Below, in pieces: positions 11,700 to 21,960 of a DNA stretch of 64,000 bases (positions within the stretch are counted from its first letter, which is position 1; each line of letters begins with the position of its first letter). The stretch lies in contig NC_134879.1 in assembly GCF_041734735.1 (NCBI RefSeq), positions 7,664,810-7,728,809 on the forward strand. Direction: 5' to 3'. The position numbers and the translations under genes are program-made. The stretch comes from Babylonia areolata (lineage: Eukaryota > Mollusca > Gastropoda > Neogastropoda > Buccinidae). The notes under the pieces are model-generated. The model was not told where the DNA came from. It ran no database searches and saw only the letters and a list, made by a program, of their open reading frames with translations.

Positions 11700-12815
11700 T
11701 CTCTCATCATCTCATCTATCCCTTGACCCGTGGGTGGGTCGTTGGGGCACCATGGATGACTGCCTGGTCAGCTCGCACCACCTGCCTCGGTCCTCAGCGG
11801 CCCTTTGAGTTGTGGCAAATGGCAGGCCTGTCCACTCTTTGATGTTGTCCTCCCACCGCTTTCTCTGTCTGCCTCTCTTCCTCCTTCCTTGTATGGTACC
11901 CTGCAGGATGGTCTTGGCTAGGCCGTCTGATCGAGTGACGTGTCCATACCAGCGGAGCTTGTGTTCCTTTGCTGTGGTTAGCAGGTCTTTGAATGGGCCA
12001 ATGGCGTTTTGGACTCTTCTTTTCACTTCCTCATTTGTGATGTGGTCTTTGTATGTAATGTTCAGGATCTTGCGGAAGCATCTCATTTCCAGAGCCTGGA
12101 TTCTTCTCTGGAGTTATGCAGTGAGGGTCCAGGATTCGCAAGCGTATAGAAATATTGAGAAGATGAGGGAGCGCATTAGTCTGATTTTGGACGAGAGGGA
12201 GATCTTTTTGTCCTTCCATATAGTCTTCAATCGACTCAGTGCGGCAGTAGTCTGCGCGATTCTGGACAGGACCTCTGGTTTCAAACCCTCGTCTGACACA
12301 ATGGCACCCAAGTATTTGAAGGAGGAGACTTCTTCCAGTTTTTCACCGTTTACGTGCAGGTTGGAAGTTACGCCTTGGCTGTTGTTGGTCATAACCTTGG
12401 TCTTCTCGGCACTGATCTCCATGCCGTAGGCTGATGATGTCTTGTCAAGTTTGTGCACGAGTTCTTCGAGTTCTTTCTCTTCTCCTGCCAGGCCATCAAT
12501 GTCATCGGCAAAGCGCAGGTTGGTGATGACTCTGCCTCCAATGCTGACAGTTCCCACATGATCTTCCAGGGCGTCAGTCATGATCCTTTCAAGAAAGAGG
12601 TTGAAGAGAGTGGGAGAGAGTAGACAGCCCTGTCTGACTCCGACCGTGGTTCTAAACCAGTTACCCGTGCTACCATTGAAGAGGACTGCACTGGTTGCTC
12701 TTTCGTATAGGTTCTGTATGGCTTGGATGATGTCTTCACTGATGTTGAATTTGTGCATGGTGGCCCATAAGGCAGCGTGCCATACCCTGTCGAACGCCTT
12801 CTTGAAGACAATGGA
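11700..12815 (-). mobile_element. RTE-like LINE, 5'-truncated RT and C-terminus
   Basis: On the minus strand a reading frame runs from KKAFDRVWH at about 12800 through VRQGCLLSPTLFN (about 12640-12600) and the palm motif RFADDIDGLAG (about 12515) to the C-terminal block WYGHVTRSDGLAKTILQG (about 11960) and a basic tail (GRRKRGRQRKRWEDNIKEW). A single in-frame stop (TAA at 12114-12116) interrupts an otherwise open frame of about 360 codons, so the copy is fairly young. The element is truncated at its 5' side near 12815, and the endonuclease is missing. The very short 3' end with GATGAGATGATGAG favours the RTE clade. It is inserted in piggyBac C1. Confidence 0.82.
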
Positions 12816-12859
12816 ATATGTCTAATGCTAACGTCCATATTCTAAATATATTTCTGTTT

Positions 12860-13352
12860 AATAATTACGATGTAATAATTAATTGCAATGTTTTTAAAAG
12901 TGAATATGTGAAATGCTTTTATTTGAGAACATATGTTTATTACTCTTGTTTAATCAAGTTATCCATGTGTGTGGGGTAGGCGGGAGGGGGGGGGGGGGTG
13001 TGTGCTTATTATCTTGTTGTGGTTTTCCGCAATTCATCTTTATTCTTATCTTATCTGTCTGTTATAATCAATGTGCAGTATAGTAGGCTGTGTTTATAAT
13101 TATATTCAAATAATGTTTCTTAATTCTTTCTGTTTTTACATTACGAATACTAGTTATTACCTGCAGTGTGTGGATGTATGTATGAAATGCTGTATGTGAT
13201 ATTTTTTACATTTGTATCTTCGTAATATTTGTAGGGGCTGTTGTTGGCTTTTACAGTTATGGTCCCCATGTTGTTTACTTGTCTATGTTGTGATAATGCA
13301 CCTGACCAAATTTCTCCAGTTGGAGATAATAAAGTTATTCTTATCTTTTTGA
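12860..13352 (+). repeat. Dispersed LINE/SINE 3' tail, family K copy 1
   Basis: About 490 bp ending in ATAATAAAGTTATTCTTATC. The same sequence lies inverted at 24655-25110. The short repeated tail and one-sided end are typical of non-LTR retrotransposon 3' ends. No coding sequence is left. A run of G (about 12978-12998) interrupts it. Confidence 0.7.
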
Positions 13353-13434
13353 AAATTTATACCCGTTTTTTGTGGAAAAAACCCTGGCAAATAGATTTAC
13401 TTAAATCTTATTTTCCTGGCAGCGAAAGGGTTAA

Positions 13435-13808
13435 GAATTTATGTAAACTTTGGCGGTAAAATAATGCTACAATTTGCTAGTCTGAAACTACACTTTCTGC
13501 CCATCCAAGCTACACTTGTATCTGTTTGGGGGTAAACAGGTCTGCTAATGCATGTAGTGGGATGTCTTTTTACTGAGTTAGCCATGGATTTTTGCCAAAC
13601 AGAGCAAACCAGTAGGCCTAGTTTCCATCAGTTTGACATGGTAAATATATTTGACCAAACTGGGATGTAATAGAGACTTCCCATTTTGACATCATGCCAT
13701 CTTAGACTGTTAACAGTAAAGCTGAAGGGTGTGTTGGTTGGTAAATGCTGTCCAATAATAGTGGTGGTGTATGTGCATGCATAATGTGTGAGAGTGATTT
13801 CTGTCCAG
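13435..13808. other. Non-coding stretch upstream of the first visible FAM98 exon
   Basis: No gene or clear element. It contains the second arm (about 13630-13690) of the inverted repeat shared with 8828-8885, and ends in the splice acceptor tract TTTCTGTCCAG of the exon at 13809. Confidence 0.5.
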
Positions 13809-13886
13809 GTTGTGTGTATCCTGACCTTACAGAAGGGCCAGTCAGCGACAGGCTCAGCACTCCCCACAAGTGTTTACAGCTGTTGG
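13809..13886 (+). CDS. FAM98: FAM98-like gene, internal exon a
   Basis: A 78-bp exon with acceptor TTCTGTCCAG and donor G|GTAAGG. It reads (G)CVYPDLTEGPVSDRL, then a stretch ending CLQLL. This matches the vertebrate FAM98 segment GCPY..LTSGDV..RL followed by KNCLLLL. The exon starts after the first base of a Gly codon and ends with the first base of an Asp codon, and that base joins perfectly to the exon at 33107. FAM98 proteins form part of the cytoplasmic tRNA-splicing ligase complex with RTCB, DDX1 and RTRAF (established for FAM98B). Upstream exons were not found in the window. A 19.2-kb intron packed with mobile elements follows. Confidence 0.85.
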
Positions 13887-14411
13887 GTAAGGCATGTCTT
13901 CAATCAGCTCATGAACCTTGGTGAAATGAGATCACTGTGGAATGAGTTTCAAGTGCAGTTACTACTTTTTGTTCGTGTATCAATAGTGTTCTTGATTTTG
14001 CTGAGCAAAAGCAATGCTGCCCAAAGAGAAGGAAGTCCAAATGTATAGAGTGGTGACTGATAGTCTTGACCTGTAAGCTCTGTCTTATGTCATTGAGGTA
14101 ACAGCCCTTCACTGATGAGCAAACCCATCAGCATTAGTCAAGGGGTTAAGATATGTTACATAGATGTCTGTCTGATACTAATCTTGGTATGCTTTCTCAG
14201 GCAAGCTGTGTTGCTGATATGGTTTTGTGTTATATTAAACGTTAGCATGCTTAATCTTTTTTAAGAGTAAGTCACATCTGTTAAAGCACACAAGACTGAG
14301 TTGAAGCACTATTCAGTTTGATTAAGGATTATATTTGTGCCTTTCAGAAGTTTTACACAAGAGCTAGGAATTTCCTCTTTCCTATTGCCCTTGTAATTTT
14401 CTGTCCTTTTC

Positions 14412-14580
14412 CACTTTTTGACTCGCTTGTGTAAACAGAGTGAGTATATGTTATAACCCAGTGTTTGGTTGTCTGTGTGTGTGTCTGTGGTAAACTTTAA
14501 CATTGGCATTTTCTCTGGAAACACTTTTCTGCTAATACCAAATTTGGCTTAAACATAGTAGGGAAAAAAGATCTTCACAG
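14412..14580 (+). repeat. MITE F fragment (5' end)
   Basis: It begins TTTTTGACTCGCTTGTGTAAAC and matches the left 105-170 bp of the copy at 57583, including GTGGTAAACTTTAACATT. The remainder of the element is missing. Confidence 0.75.
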
Positions 14581-14801
14581 TCATACCAATAATAGGTTGT
14601 ACCTCTCCTGAATTTAGCCGTATTTCCGAATCATTAACAGTTCATTTCGTTGATCTTTGTTCCTAATTCTGAAAACCGCTGTTGCCTCTTTGCCCTGATT
14701 GTCTGGTGAAAAGACGCCATGACCTTGTTTTTCTTGTTGGATTAAAAGCAAAGAAATATACATTCTGGACAGAACACAATACAGTGACACTAACTACATT
14801 A

Positions 14802-15071
14802 TTGACGTGTTTACAGCATATGGATATTCTAAAGTAGATACTGAATTAACAAGAATGAACAGAAAAGAAAATTGATCATTTCACTGCCTCATCTACACAG
14901 CACTGGTCAGTGCAGATCTTTACAAAACATGTTGCAAAGCCTGACGCAATGGCAATGGTTCCTTTTCCGCCAAATTAGAAGAATTTCATAAATAATAATT
15001 GACGTGTTTACTGCATATGAATGTTTTAAAGTGGATACTGAATTAACTAGGATGAACAGAAAAAAGAAATT
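14802..15071 (+). repeat. Diverged direct duplication
   Basis: A unit of about 70 bp beginning TTGACGTGTTTAC occurs at 14802-14872 and again at 14999-15071. Both can be read in one frame as DVFTAYxxxKVDTELTRMNRK, so the unit may once have been coding. The family is unknown. Confidence 0.5.
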
Positions 15072-15338
15072 GATTGGACAGTGTCGTAGTTTCTCAGTGA
15101 GTGGAAAGACAAGCTTGTCAGACACAGATCTCTGCAGATCTATAAAAAGGGACATATATTGCAGTGTTTTTGAGGCGATGGGAACACCTTGGACCTTGGA
15201 CTTGAATGCAATTTTTAAATGCCTGAGATATACCAAAATAACATGATTTAAACTGTGTTATGACTTCGATTACCGCTGTCGATTTATTCTGCTGAAAGAA
15301 AATGCTCAAATGATCAGCATTGAACCTCATTGTCAACC

Positions 15339-16201
15339 AGCCGCCGTGGCGAAGTGGTTAGTGTCGCGGACTGCCGGCTGGGAGGACGCGGGTTCGAATC
15401 CCAGCGGAGGTGGGTTTTTTGGCCCGTGGCCGGCTCCTACCCAGAGTTGAGTGTGCTGTAGGCTTAAATGAGGAGACTGGGACCATACAGTCGAGTATCA
15501 TCTACTTCAAGGATGTGTCTTTGGGTGTGTTGCTCTAATTACTTGGCCAACACTGCAAGTGTCTGTATCTCTCGGGCCTGGTTAACACCGGGATATCATT
15601 ATGACAGGAAGCGTAGAGTACAGCCTTGTCACGCAGTCCCAAACTAAATGGACCTCCATTGCAACATCGTCATCGCCATCGTCATCCTCCTCCTCCATCA
15701 TCATCAATATAAACAAAACAGTCTCAAAGTCTGTGGTCTTTCATGCCCTGCTCTCATGGTGACCTCAGTTTTGATACCCCTCCACTTCTGTGCTTGGGGT
15801 GAGTCCTGTCAGTGTCTTCAGTGTCAGCAGATTCATTGGGGGCTGTTGTTCGAGGGACATGGTGGTGGTCTCCACTCTGAGAGGAACATTCACTCAGTCT
15901 GGCTCTGCGACTAAGCCATTATTGTCGTTAGTAGGGGTTTTAGTAAGTGGTGTCCTAAGTACGTTAAATCAGAACAGGCACCACTGAACACCACCGAAGT
16001 GACTCAGCAGCAGTGCAGGGTCTCCTCTGGTGTGTGGCCTCCTGGCGACCTAACATCGATGGTTCCCTGCGGACTGCCGACGCTGGAACTGTGACGGATG
16101 AACCCGGTTGTGGCCGTGTATGGGGGAATCTAAAAGGAGCTGCTTGGGAGTAATGCTACTGAAATGGTGCAGATGATGGGGCAGCAAAAAAAAATATATC
16201 A
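15339..16201 (+). mobile_element. SINE-A copy 1, full length (about 860 bp), tRNA-derived head
   Basis: The head (about 15341-15415) holds a Pol III box A (TGGCGAAGTGG) and box B (GGTTCGAATCC) in tRNA spacing, so it is tRNA derived. A body of about 780 bp follows and ends GGGGCAGCAAAAAAAAA. The whole unit is bounded by a 13-bp target duplication, CTCATTGTCAACC (15326-15338) and CTCATTGTCGACC (16202-16214), one mismatch, so head and body moved as one piece. A long ORF is absent. Other copies: 16655-16954 joined to 32800-32925, 59951-60773 (minus) and 63292-63886 (minus). It is much longer than typical SINEs of 150-500 bp. Confidence 0.85.
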
Positions 16202-16214
16202 CTCATTGTCGACC

Positions 16215-16650
16215 CAAACATCCATGGTTCGAATCTGCATTGAAGCCCTGTTTTGTTGTTGTTTTTGTTTTTGTTTTGTTTTGCAAAGCTGTATATAATT
16301 ATAATAATGAATAGAGAACACATTTCAACAAACTGATTTTTATTTTTGTAAAAAAAAATTTCATTAAGTGTGTATCACAAGTGAGTCTTGAAGGCCTTAC
16401 CTTTCTTGTCTGTCTATACTTTTTTCTACTTGGTCAGTAAAATACTGTTAAAAATTTAAATCTTACATCTCCCCCAGCCTCCCACCTCCTCACTGACTCT
16501 TCCCTTTATGAAACATGGAACATCACTCAATGATCCTGTCCAACACCACTTCAGATTTCTTATTGTTGCACATGTGCACATACCTGTTGCATTTTCATCC
16601 TCATTCGTCACATCATCAGTACAGAAAATAATTACCCAGGTGCTCTGGCT
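16215..16650. other. FAM98 intron with a MITE F end fragment
   Basis: No gene. At about 16340-16410 there is a right-end fragment of MITE F (GTATCACAAGTGAGTCTTGA). The rest is AT-rich and unassigned. Confidence 0.6.
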
Positions 16651-16654
16651 TACC

Positions 16655-16954
16655 ATGCCCTGTTCTCATGGTGACCTTAGGTTTGACCCCCTTCCACTTC
16701 CTTGCTTGGGGTGAGTCTCAGTCCAGGTCTTCAGTGCCGGCAGATTCATAGTGGAGCTATTGTTGGAGGGATGTGGTAGCAACTCTCCACTCACGAGGGG
16801 GCATTCATTCGTTCTGGGTCAGTGACTGAATTATTATTGTCAGTAAGGAGGCTTAGAAAATGGTGTCCTATGTATGTTGAATCACTAATCACCACCAAGT
16901 AACTCAGCAGCAGTGCAGGGTCTTCTCTGGTTTGTTGCATTTTGGCAACATAGC
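16655..16954 (+). mobile_element. SINE-A copy 2, left part (5' truncated)
   Basis: It aligns with the body of SINE-A copy 1 from about 15745 (CATGCCCTG.TCTCATGGTGACC) up to GGCAACATAGC. It is cut there by the LTR retroelement at 16955. The missing 3' part continues at 32800. Confidence 0.85.
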
Positions 16955-17068
16955 TGTAACATATTTTGTGCAAAACTAAAGTACACTTAAGTACGCAACT
17001 ATCACAAAACGAGGAACAATAACTCTGCTGGTCAACGGATGCTCATGGCTCAGGTCAGTAACATTACA
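16955..17068 (+). repeat. 5' LTR of the Ty3/Gypsy fossil
   Basis: A 114-bp LTR with TG...CA ends, matched by 32682-32794. It is followed directly by TGGTGTCAGAACAG, a primer-binding site of the TGGTGTCAGAA type expected from pairing with the 3' end of a tRNA-Leu. Confidence 0.85.
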
Positions 17069-17165
17069 TGGTGTCAGAACAGACAAACAGAAAGCCGGAT
17101 GGCTCAGCACTTGGATTGGTGCTCAAGGTGGACAAATTTACCGCACACTACAGAGGGTTGGGAAT
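17069..17165 (+). mobile_element. Primer-binding site and leader of the Ty3/Gypsy fossil
   Basis: The primer-binding site starts at 17069, and a short leader follows up to the point where the L1-like LINE begins. No complete protein is present here. Confidence 0.65.
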
Positions 17166-18819
17166 GAAAAAGAAAAGCCTGACAAAGTTTTAGAGAATAG
17201 AAGAGAATAAGTCGAAACTTGTAGATATTAGAAAAAAGAAGATGGAAGGAGTACTCATGCTTTCAAGGGCTAGATAGATAGCAAAAGGAGAAAAAGTATC
17301 AAAGTACTTTTGTAATCTTGAAAAAAGACACTTTGTAAATAAGACTAAGAGTATGAAGAAATTAGTTACAGACAAAGGAGGAGAACTTCATGAACATAAC
17401 GTAATATTAAAGGAGGTTAATGATTTCTATATAAACATTTTTTTTTTTTTTAAAGAGAAAAAAAAAGAGATGTATTCAAACATGTGAAACAGCAGATATT
17501 GTTAAGGAAATGCCTAAACTTAGTAATATAGAAGTAGAAAACCTTGAGGGTGAAATTACCTATGAAGAAGCTACCCAGGCACTTAAACGCATGCAGAACA
17601 ATAAGAGTCCAGGTACTGATGGCTTTTCTGCTGATTTTTTAAAATTCTTTTGGAATGATCTTGGATATTTAATTGTCAGGTCACTAAATGAAGGTTTGAA
17701 TAAAGGTGAACTGTCACAAACACAGAAAGAAGGCACAATAATTTGTATACCAAAGGGTGACAGACCACGAGAATATATTAAGAACTGGAGACCGATATCT
17801 TTATTAAATGTTGTTTATAAGATTGGATCTTCTTGCTTAGCAAATAGAGTTAAGTCTGTGCTCTCCTCTTTAAGTAGTGATGACCAAACAGGATTTACGT
17901 CTTAACAGATTTATTGGTGACAATATTAGATTAATATATGATATGATTCATTATGTAAATTCAAAACAGTTGCCTGGTTTATTAATTTGTATAGATTTTG
18001 AAAAAGCATCTGACACTGTTGACTTCACCTTTATGATGAAAGTGTTAAAAGCATTTGGATTTGGTCCAGTCTTCTGTAGATGGATAAGTACTTTTTATCA
18101 AAATATTAAATCAGCAGTAGTAGTAAACAACGGCGTCTTCCTGGTTTCCAGTAGAGAGAGGATGCCGTCAAGGTGATCCCATTTCACCCTACTTATTTCT
18201 TTTATGTGTTGAAATCCTTGGTTTAATGGTAAGAAAAAATAAACTGATTAAAGGTATTAATATTAACAATACAGAACATAAAATTGCACAGTTTGCAGAT
18301 GACACCCAATTGATGACCAAAGGAGATAGAATATCTTAGAATATCTTTTGAGGAGATCATAAGGACAATTGACTTGTTTAGTAGTTTTTCAGGATTATTT
18401 ATTAATGTAGGTAAAACTTAAGCAATATGGCAGGGTAGCAGAAAACAATGTCAAATTAGATATCTACCTCATTTAAACATGGTGTGGAACCCACCAAAAT
18501 TTAAGATTGTAGGAGTGGTTCACTGTCAATTTAGAAGAATGTGAGGAATTAAACTAGAAAGACAGAATTAGAAATGTTATTTAGAATATGGGTAAAAAGA
18601 TTGATTACCCCTTTAGGAAGGATAGCTGTTCTCAAGTCATTAATTATATAAAAAATAACCCAGTTATGGATGTTTCTACCAAATCCACCTGATGAATATA
18701 TTGATGAGCTGCAGAAGGCATGTTTTAAGTTCATTTGTAACGAAAAACAGGATTGAATAAGTAGAAAAACTGTAATTAAAAGTACAAGAGTAGGAGGATT
18801 AGGAATGTTTGACATCAAG

Positions 18820-19095
18820 CGAGCGAGGAGAGGAGCCAGGCAAACCCTGCGGCCAGTTACCCAACCAAAACGTTCAAATAAAGGACTGCCTCATGACGTT
18901 GATGGTGTGTCTAGCTATGAATAGAATCTAGAAAGATTCCCCGAGCTAAAGCTACCAGCATTTTTATCAATGAACTGAATGCAAAGCAGGGAAAATGTCA
19001 ATATTTCGATGACGAGTTATCTCGTCATTGTGGCAGCGAAACGTACATGCTTGCCATGACGAGTTATCTCGTCGTATAGGCAGCCTAGGGGTTAA
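18820..19095 (-). mobile_element. piggyBac C-family end fragment (C2)
   Basis: On the minus strand it starts TTAACCCCTAGGCTGCC (19095 downwards) and matches the first 270 bp of C1 (9816 onwards), including two copies of the ATGACGAG(T/A)TA(T/A)CTCGTCAT palindrome (19009-19028 and about 19056-19075). It stops abruptly at 18820 inside L1a, where no TTAA is present, so the internal side was lost by deletion. Confidence 0.8.
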
Positions 19096-20273
19096 CTTTT
19101 CATCCCTGCAGCACGGTTTTCCGGTTTACAGGATTTTTACCCTTCATTCCAGGAGGCCGGAAAACCGTGCAGCAGAGAATTCCCCCTTTCCTTCCTGCAG
19201 CCCGGAAAATCGGTTCTCGCGGTAAGCGCTTTGAACTTCCCGCAAGTCGCGTCATCTATCCTTGACCGGGTCACTAGCGGGGCAGTGTTTATGAGTGGAA
19301 TGGATTGCCAGACACCCCCTTCCCCCTCCCTAGGCCGTGGGAAAGTGGGCGCCGCTACATTCTTGCCGATGTGCTGTGTAGACACACGGACATAGAAAAA
19401 CGGAATGTGTAGAAAGTTCGGATTGTGACCAGTTTTCTGATGATGAGTTTTACAACGCTCTAACAGATAATGATTTCGATCTGTTTCAAACGAATGACAA
19501 GGAGAGAGTGCAATTAGCTGTTGCTACAGAAGCACAGATAGCGGGTGTTGAAAAGTTAAAAAAAAGTAAGAAGTGTGAAAATTGTGGTGTATACTTGTGC
19601 AGTAACTGGCATGACTGCTTCAAGGTATATCACACACGTTTCACCTTTGTGTGGCATATTACGTGATGATTGTGGCATGGACATGTGTATTTAGAGACAG
19701 TATCGTTTCTGAATAGTTTTTGTTCAAGAATTGTGTAGATAATGATCTGATTCTGGCTCATTGACTGCTAGTGTAGTGAAAGGCATATATTCTCTTTGAG
19801 ACAAAGTTCAAATCATTCATGTGATTAGGACAATAGTAGTGACAATTGTGACAGTTTTTCGTGGATATGACTAGCAGTGTGGCACTGAGATACATATGAA
19901 GCACTACTCGGTGAGTACCTGCATGATGTGCATACTCTGCAAGCAAAACACTGTCCTGCATGTAGTACGTAGTTGTATGCATTGTGTTTGACCCCAAAGT
20001 CACCTGTTTTACACCTGAGTGTCACCAGAGATGTCACCCTATAGTGTCAACAGGGTCTCAGACAACTTCTCACATCAATTCTGAACACAACAGTATATGA
20101 CAATCTTAGTGTACTGTAATGAGCCGCGTTACCGTAAGCCTCTAAAATAAGTACCCTGCTTCATACTTTCTTTCTCTTCTCTAAATCCAGGAATGAAGGG
20201 AATATGCGAATGGTAGGGATCTCAGAACAAGGGGGAGTAATGGTTCATAGAAAAATAGGAACGAAAGAGTTAA
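19092..20273 (+). mobile_element. piggyBac derivative D2 (about 1.2 kb, non-autonomous)
   Basis: It is bounded by TTAA at 19092-19095 and 20270-20273. Ends TTAACTTTTCATCCCTG and AGGAACGAAAGAGTTAA are inverted. Subterminal arms GCACGGTTTTCCGG and CCGGAAAACCGTGC form a 14-bp perfect inverted repeat. A mini-ORF (about 19400-19665) joins an acidic stretch (DQFSDDEFYNALTDNDFDLF) to a cysteine motif (KKCENCGVYLCSNWHDCF, then KVYHT) like the C-terminal zinc-binding domain of piggyBac transposases. The catalytic core is absent. D1 carries the same arrangement, so this deletion form was already fixed when the family spread. It reuses the TTAA at the end of C2. Confidence 0.8.
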
Positions 20274-21260
20274 TAATAAAAGCAATGAATCCCATCATTG
20301 AAGATATTGATAGATATGGACCCTGCCTACCAACACCTGATGACAAGAATAAGTTCTGGATTCATGTTTTCCAGGCCTACAAAGAATTTTCTCAGTAGGT
20401 CCCACAATGAAAGAGCAAAGAAGTTTAAGCAGAACCAATCTTTCTGAACCAAAATATCAAAATTGGAAGTAAGATTTTATCATACAGAAATTGGATGGAA
20501 AAGGGGGTCTGGAATATTTCTCATCTAGTGCATGGGGACAGTAGTTTCCTTTCCTATGAAGATTTTAGTCAAAAGCATGGAAATATAACAGATTTTCTTA
20601 CTTTAAATGGTTGCATATGGTCAGTTAGAAATTATATAAAAAAACCTGAACATTGAAATTGATAATGACAGTGCTTTGCAGATGAGAAAATCATTACAAA
20701 TGATATATTCTGTGAAAAAATGGAACAAAAGTTTATTACGACACTTTAGTTAAAACAATATGACCCCTAAATGCTGTAACAAATGGAACGATTTGTTGCA
20801 ACTGAACATTAACTGCAAACAGACATTTTACAAAATACACAAAATAAGTGATGTAAACTTAAGATGGTTTCAAATAAGAATAGTTCATAGGATTACTGCA
20901 ACAAACAGGTCTCTGAAACAGATAAATATCTCTCATAATGATAAATGCAGCTTCTGTGGATCACATCCAGAAACCATTGAACACCTTTTTCGGAGATGTG
21001 AGACTGTGCAGAGATTTTGGACTGCTTTCCAAACTGATATTAATAACAAATGCAATAATGTATACAATGCCCAATTATGTGAAGAATTGGTTTTATTTGG
21101 AAACTCAACGCATTTGCTACAGATGACATTTTTTATTTCATTATTTTATTTGCCAAAAACTTTCTGTACAAATGCAAATTCAATAAACAACCACCACAAC
21201 TCAATGCATTCAAAACACAGCTCAGATACAGATACAAAATCGAAGAACTTGCATCTTATA

Positions 21261-21960
21261 TACTAATGAACCATCATGCTTTCCATACAATGTGGAACAG
21301 TTACCTTCCAGTTATGAAAACTGTTACCTAATCACAATTTTGCATGTTCCATAGTTATCATTCTGTATAATAGTCCGTCCTTTGTACTAGCAGGTTATTA
21401 TTTTTTTTTTTTTTAATTTATTTATTTATTATTTTTTTTAAATATTGTTATTTTCTTTACAATGTTATTAACTACAAGCTTTCTTTTCCAATAATGTAGA
21501 AGTAGTTTACTCATTGCTCCTTATTATGATATTATAATGCAACCACTCGCTTTTGCCTCATCCTTGATTCCATTACTGTAATAGTTGACATAATTGATGC
21601 TGTTGCTGTTACAACTGGTCTCTTTATTATTAATGTCATTTTAAATCATCATGATTACTGCAATCAATAATGTGTAAACATTGATTGATTGAATAATTGG
21701 ACAAGTTTTTTTTTTGGAGGGGGTGGGGGGGGGGGAGGAGTTTCTGTAATTGTTGATGTTGTTGCTGGGTTTGTTTTTTTTTTGTTTTGTTTTTTATATA
21801 TATATCACTTTTTATTTTGTTTTGTCTTTCTCTAGTGGAATCTACTTTTTGTTTTATATTGTTTGTTTCATACTGTTCTCTGTATTGTATACATGTCTTT
21901 GCAAAAAAATGTTTAAATTTTTTTTTTAAAGTTAAAAAAAAAAAAAAAAAAGTTTTAGAG
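21261..21960. other. T/A-rich low-complexity stretch at LINE junction
   Basis: Probably the 3' UTR of L1a followed by long T and A runs (about 21404-21440, 21907-21951) and G-rich GGGTGGGGGG near 21720. No gene. The exact end of L1a cannot be placed. Confidence 0.5.

Larger units (their letters stand above)
9816..13434 (+). mobile_element. piggyBac-like element C1, filled with later insertions
   Basis: Left end TTAACCCCTAGGCTGCC at 9816 and right end GGCAGCGAAAGGGTTAA ending at 13434 form terminal inverted repeats with 14 of 17 positions matching. Both are flanked by TTAA, the piggyBac target. Subterminal DNA holds the palindrome ATGACGAGATAACTCGTCAT (9878-9897). At about 10100-10270 a broken frame rich in Glu and Asp (LSLADAQKELKHKFEGEDSG) resembles the acidic N-terminus of a piggyBac transposase; the catalytic part is gone. 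A MITE, an RTE-like LINE and a LINE tail sit inside. The first 270 bp match the fragment C2 at 18820-19095. Pairing of the two ends is inferred from TIR similarity. Confidence 0.65.
13887..15325. other. FAM98 intron, first part
   Basis: Non-coding. It contains a MITE F fragment (14412-14580) and a diverged direct duplication (14802-14872 and 14999-15071). Otherwise nothing assignable. Confidence 0.6.
17166..21260 (+). mobile_element. L1/Tx1-like LINE (L1a), 5'-truncated, split by piggyBac pieces
   Basis: It reads as an L1-type ORF2 without its endonuclease. A connector begins KSKLVDIRKKKMEGVLML (about 17208). RT follows with NNKSPGTDGFSADF (about 17599-17640), NWRPISLLNVVYKIGS (about 17785-17830), LICIDFEKASDTVD (about 17983-18022), GCRQGDPISPYLFLL (about 18160-18205) and the palm motif QFADDT (about 18290-18306). 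The C-terminal region runs to GGLGMFDIK at 18819, is interrupted, and resumes at 20274 with MNPIIEDIDRYGP. It ends in the knuckle CSFCGSHPETIEHLFRRC (about 20950-21002). About 20 codons are missing at the interruption, relative to L1c at 54 kb. Several stops and frameshifts make it inactive. Confidence 0.82.

Noticed and set aside
11812-12429. 205-codon + strand frame
   Set aside because: It is the antisense of an RTE-like LINE whose RT motifs are on the minus strand.
15341-15415. tRNA gene
   Set aside because: Box A and box B are present, but this is the head of a SINE. It continues into a shared 780-bp body and is bounded by a target duplication, and the same head is found at about 60690-60773.
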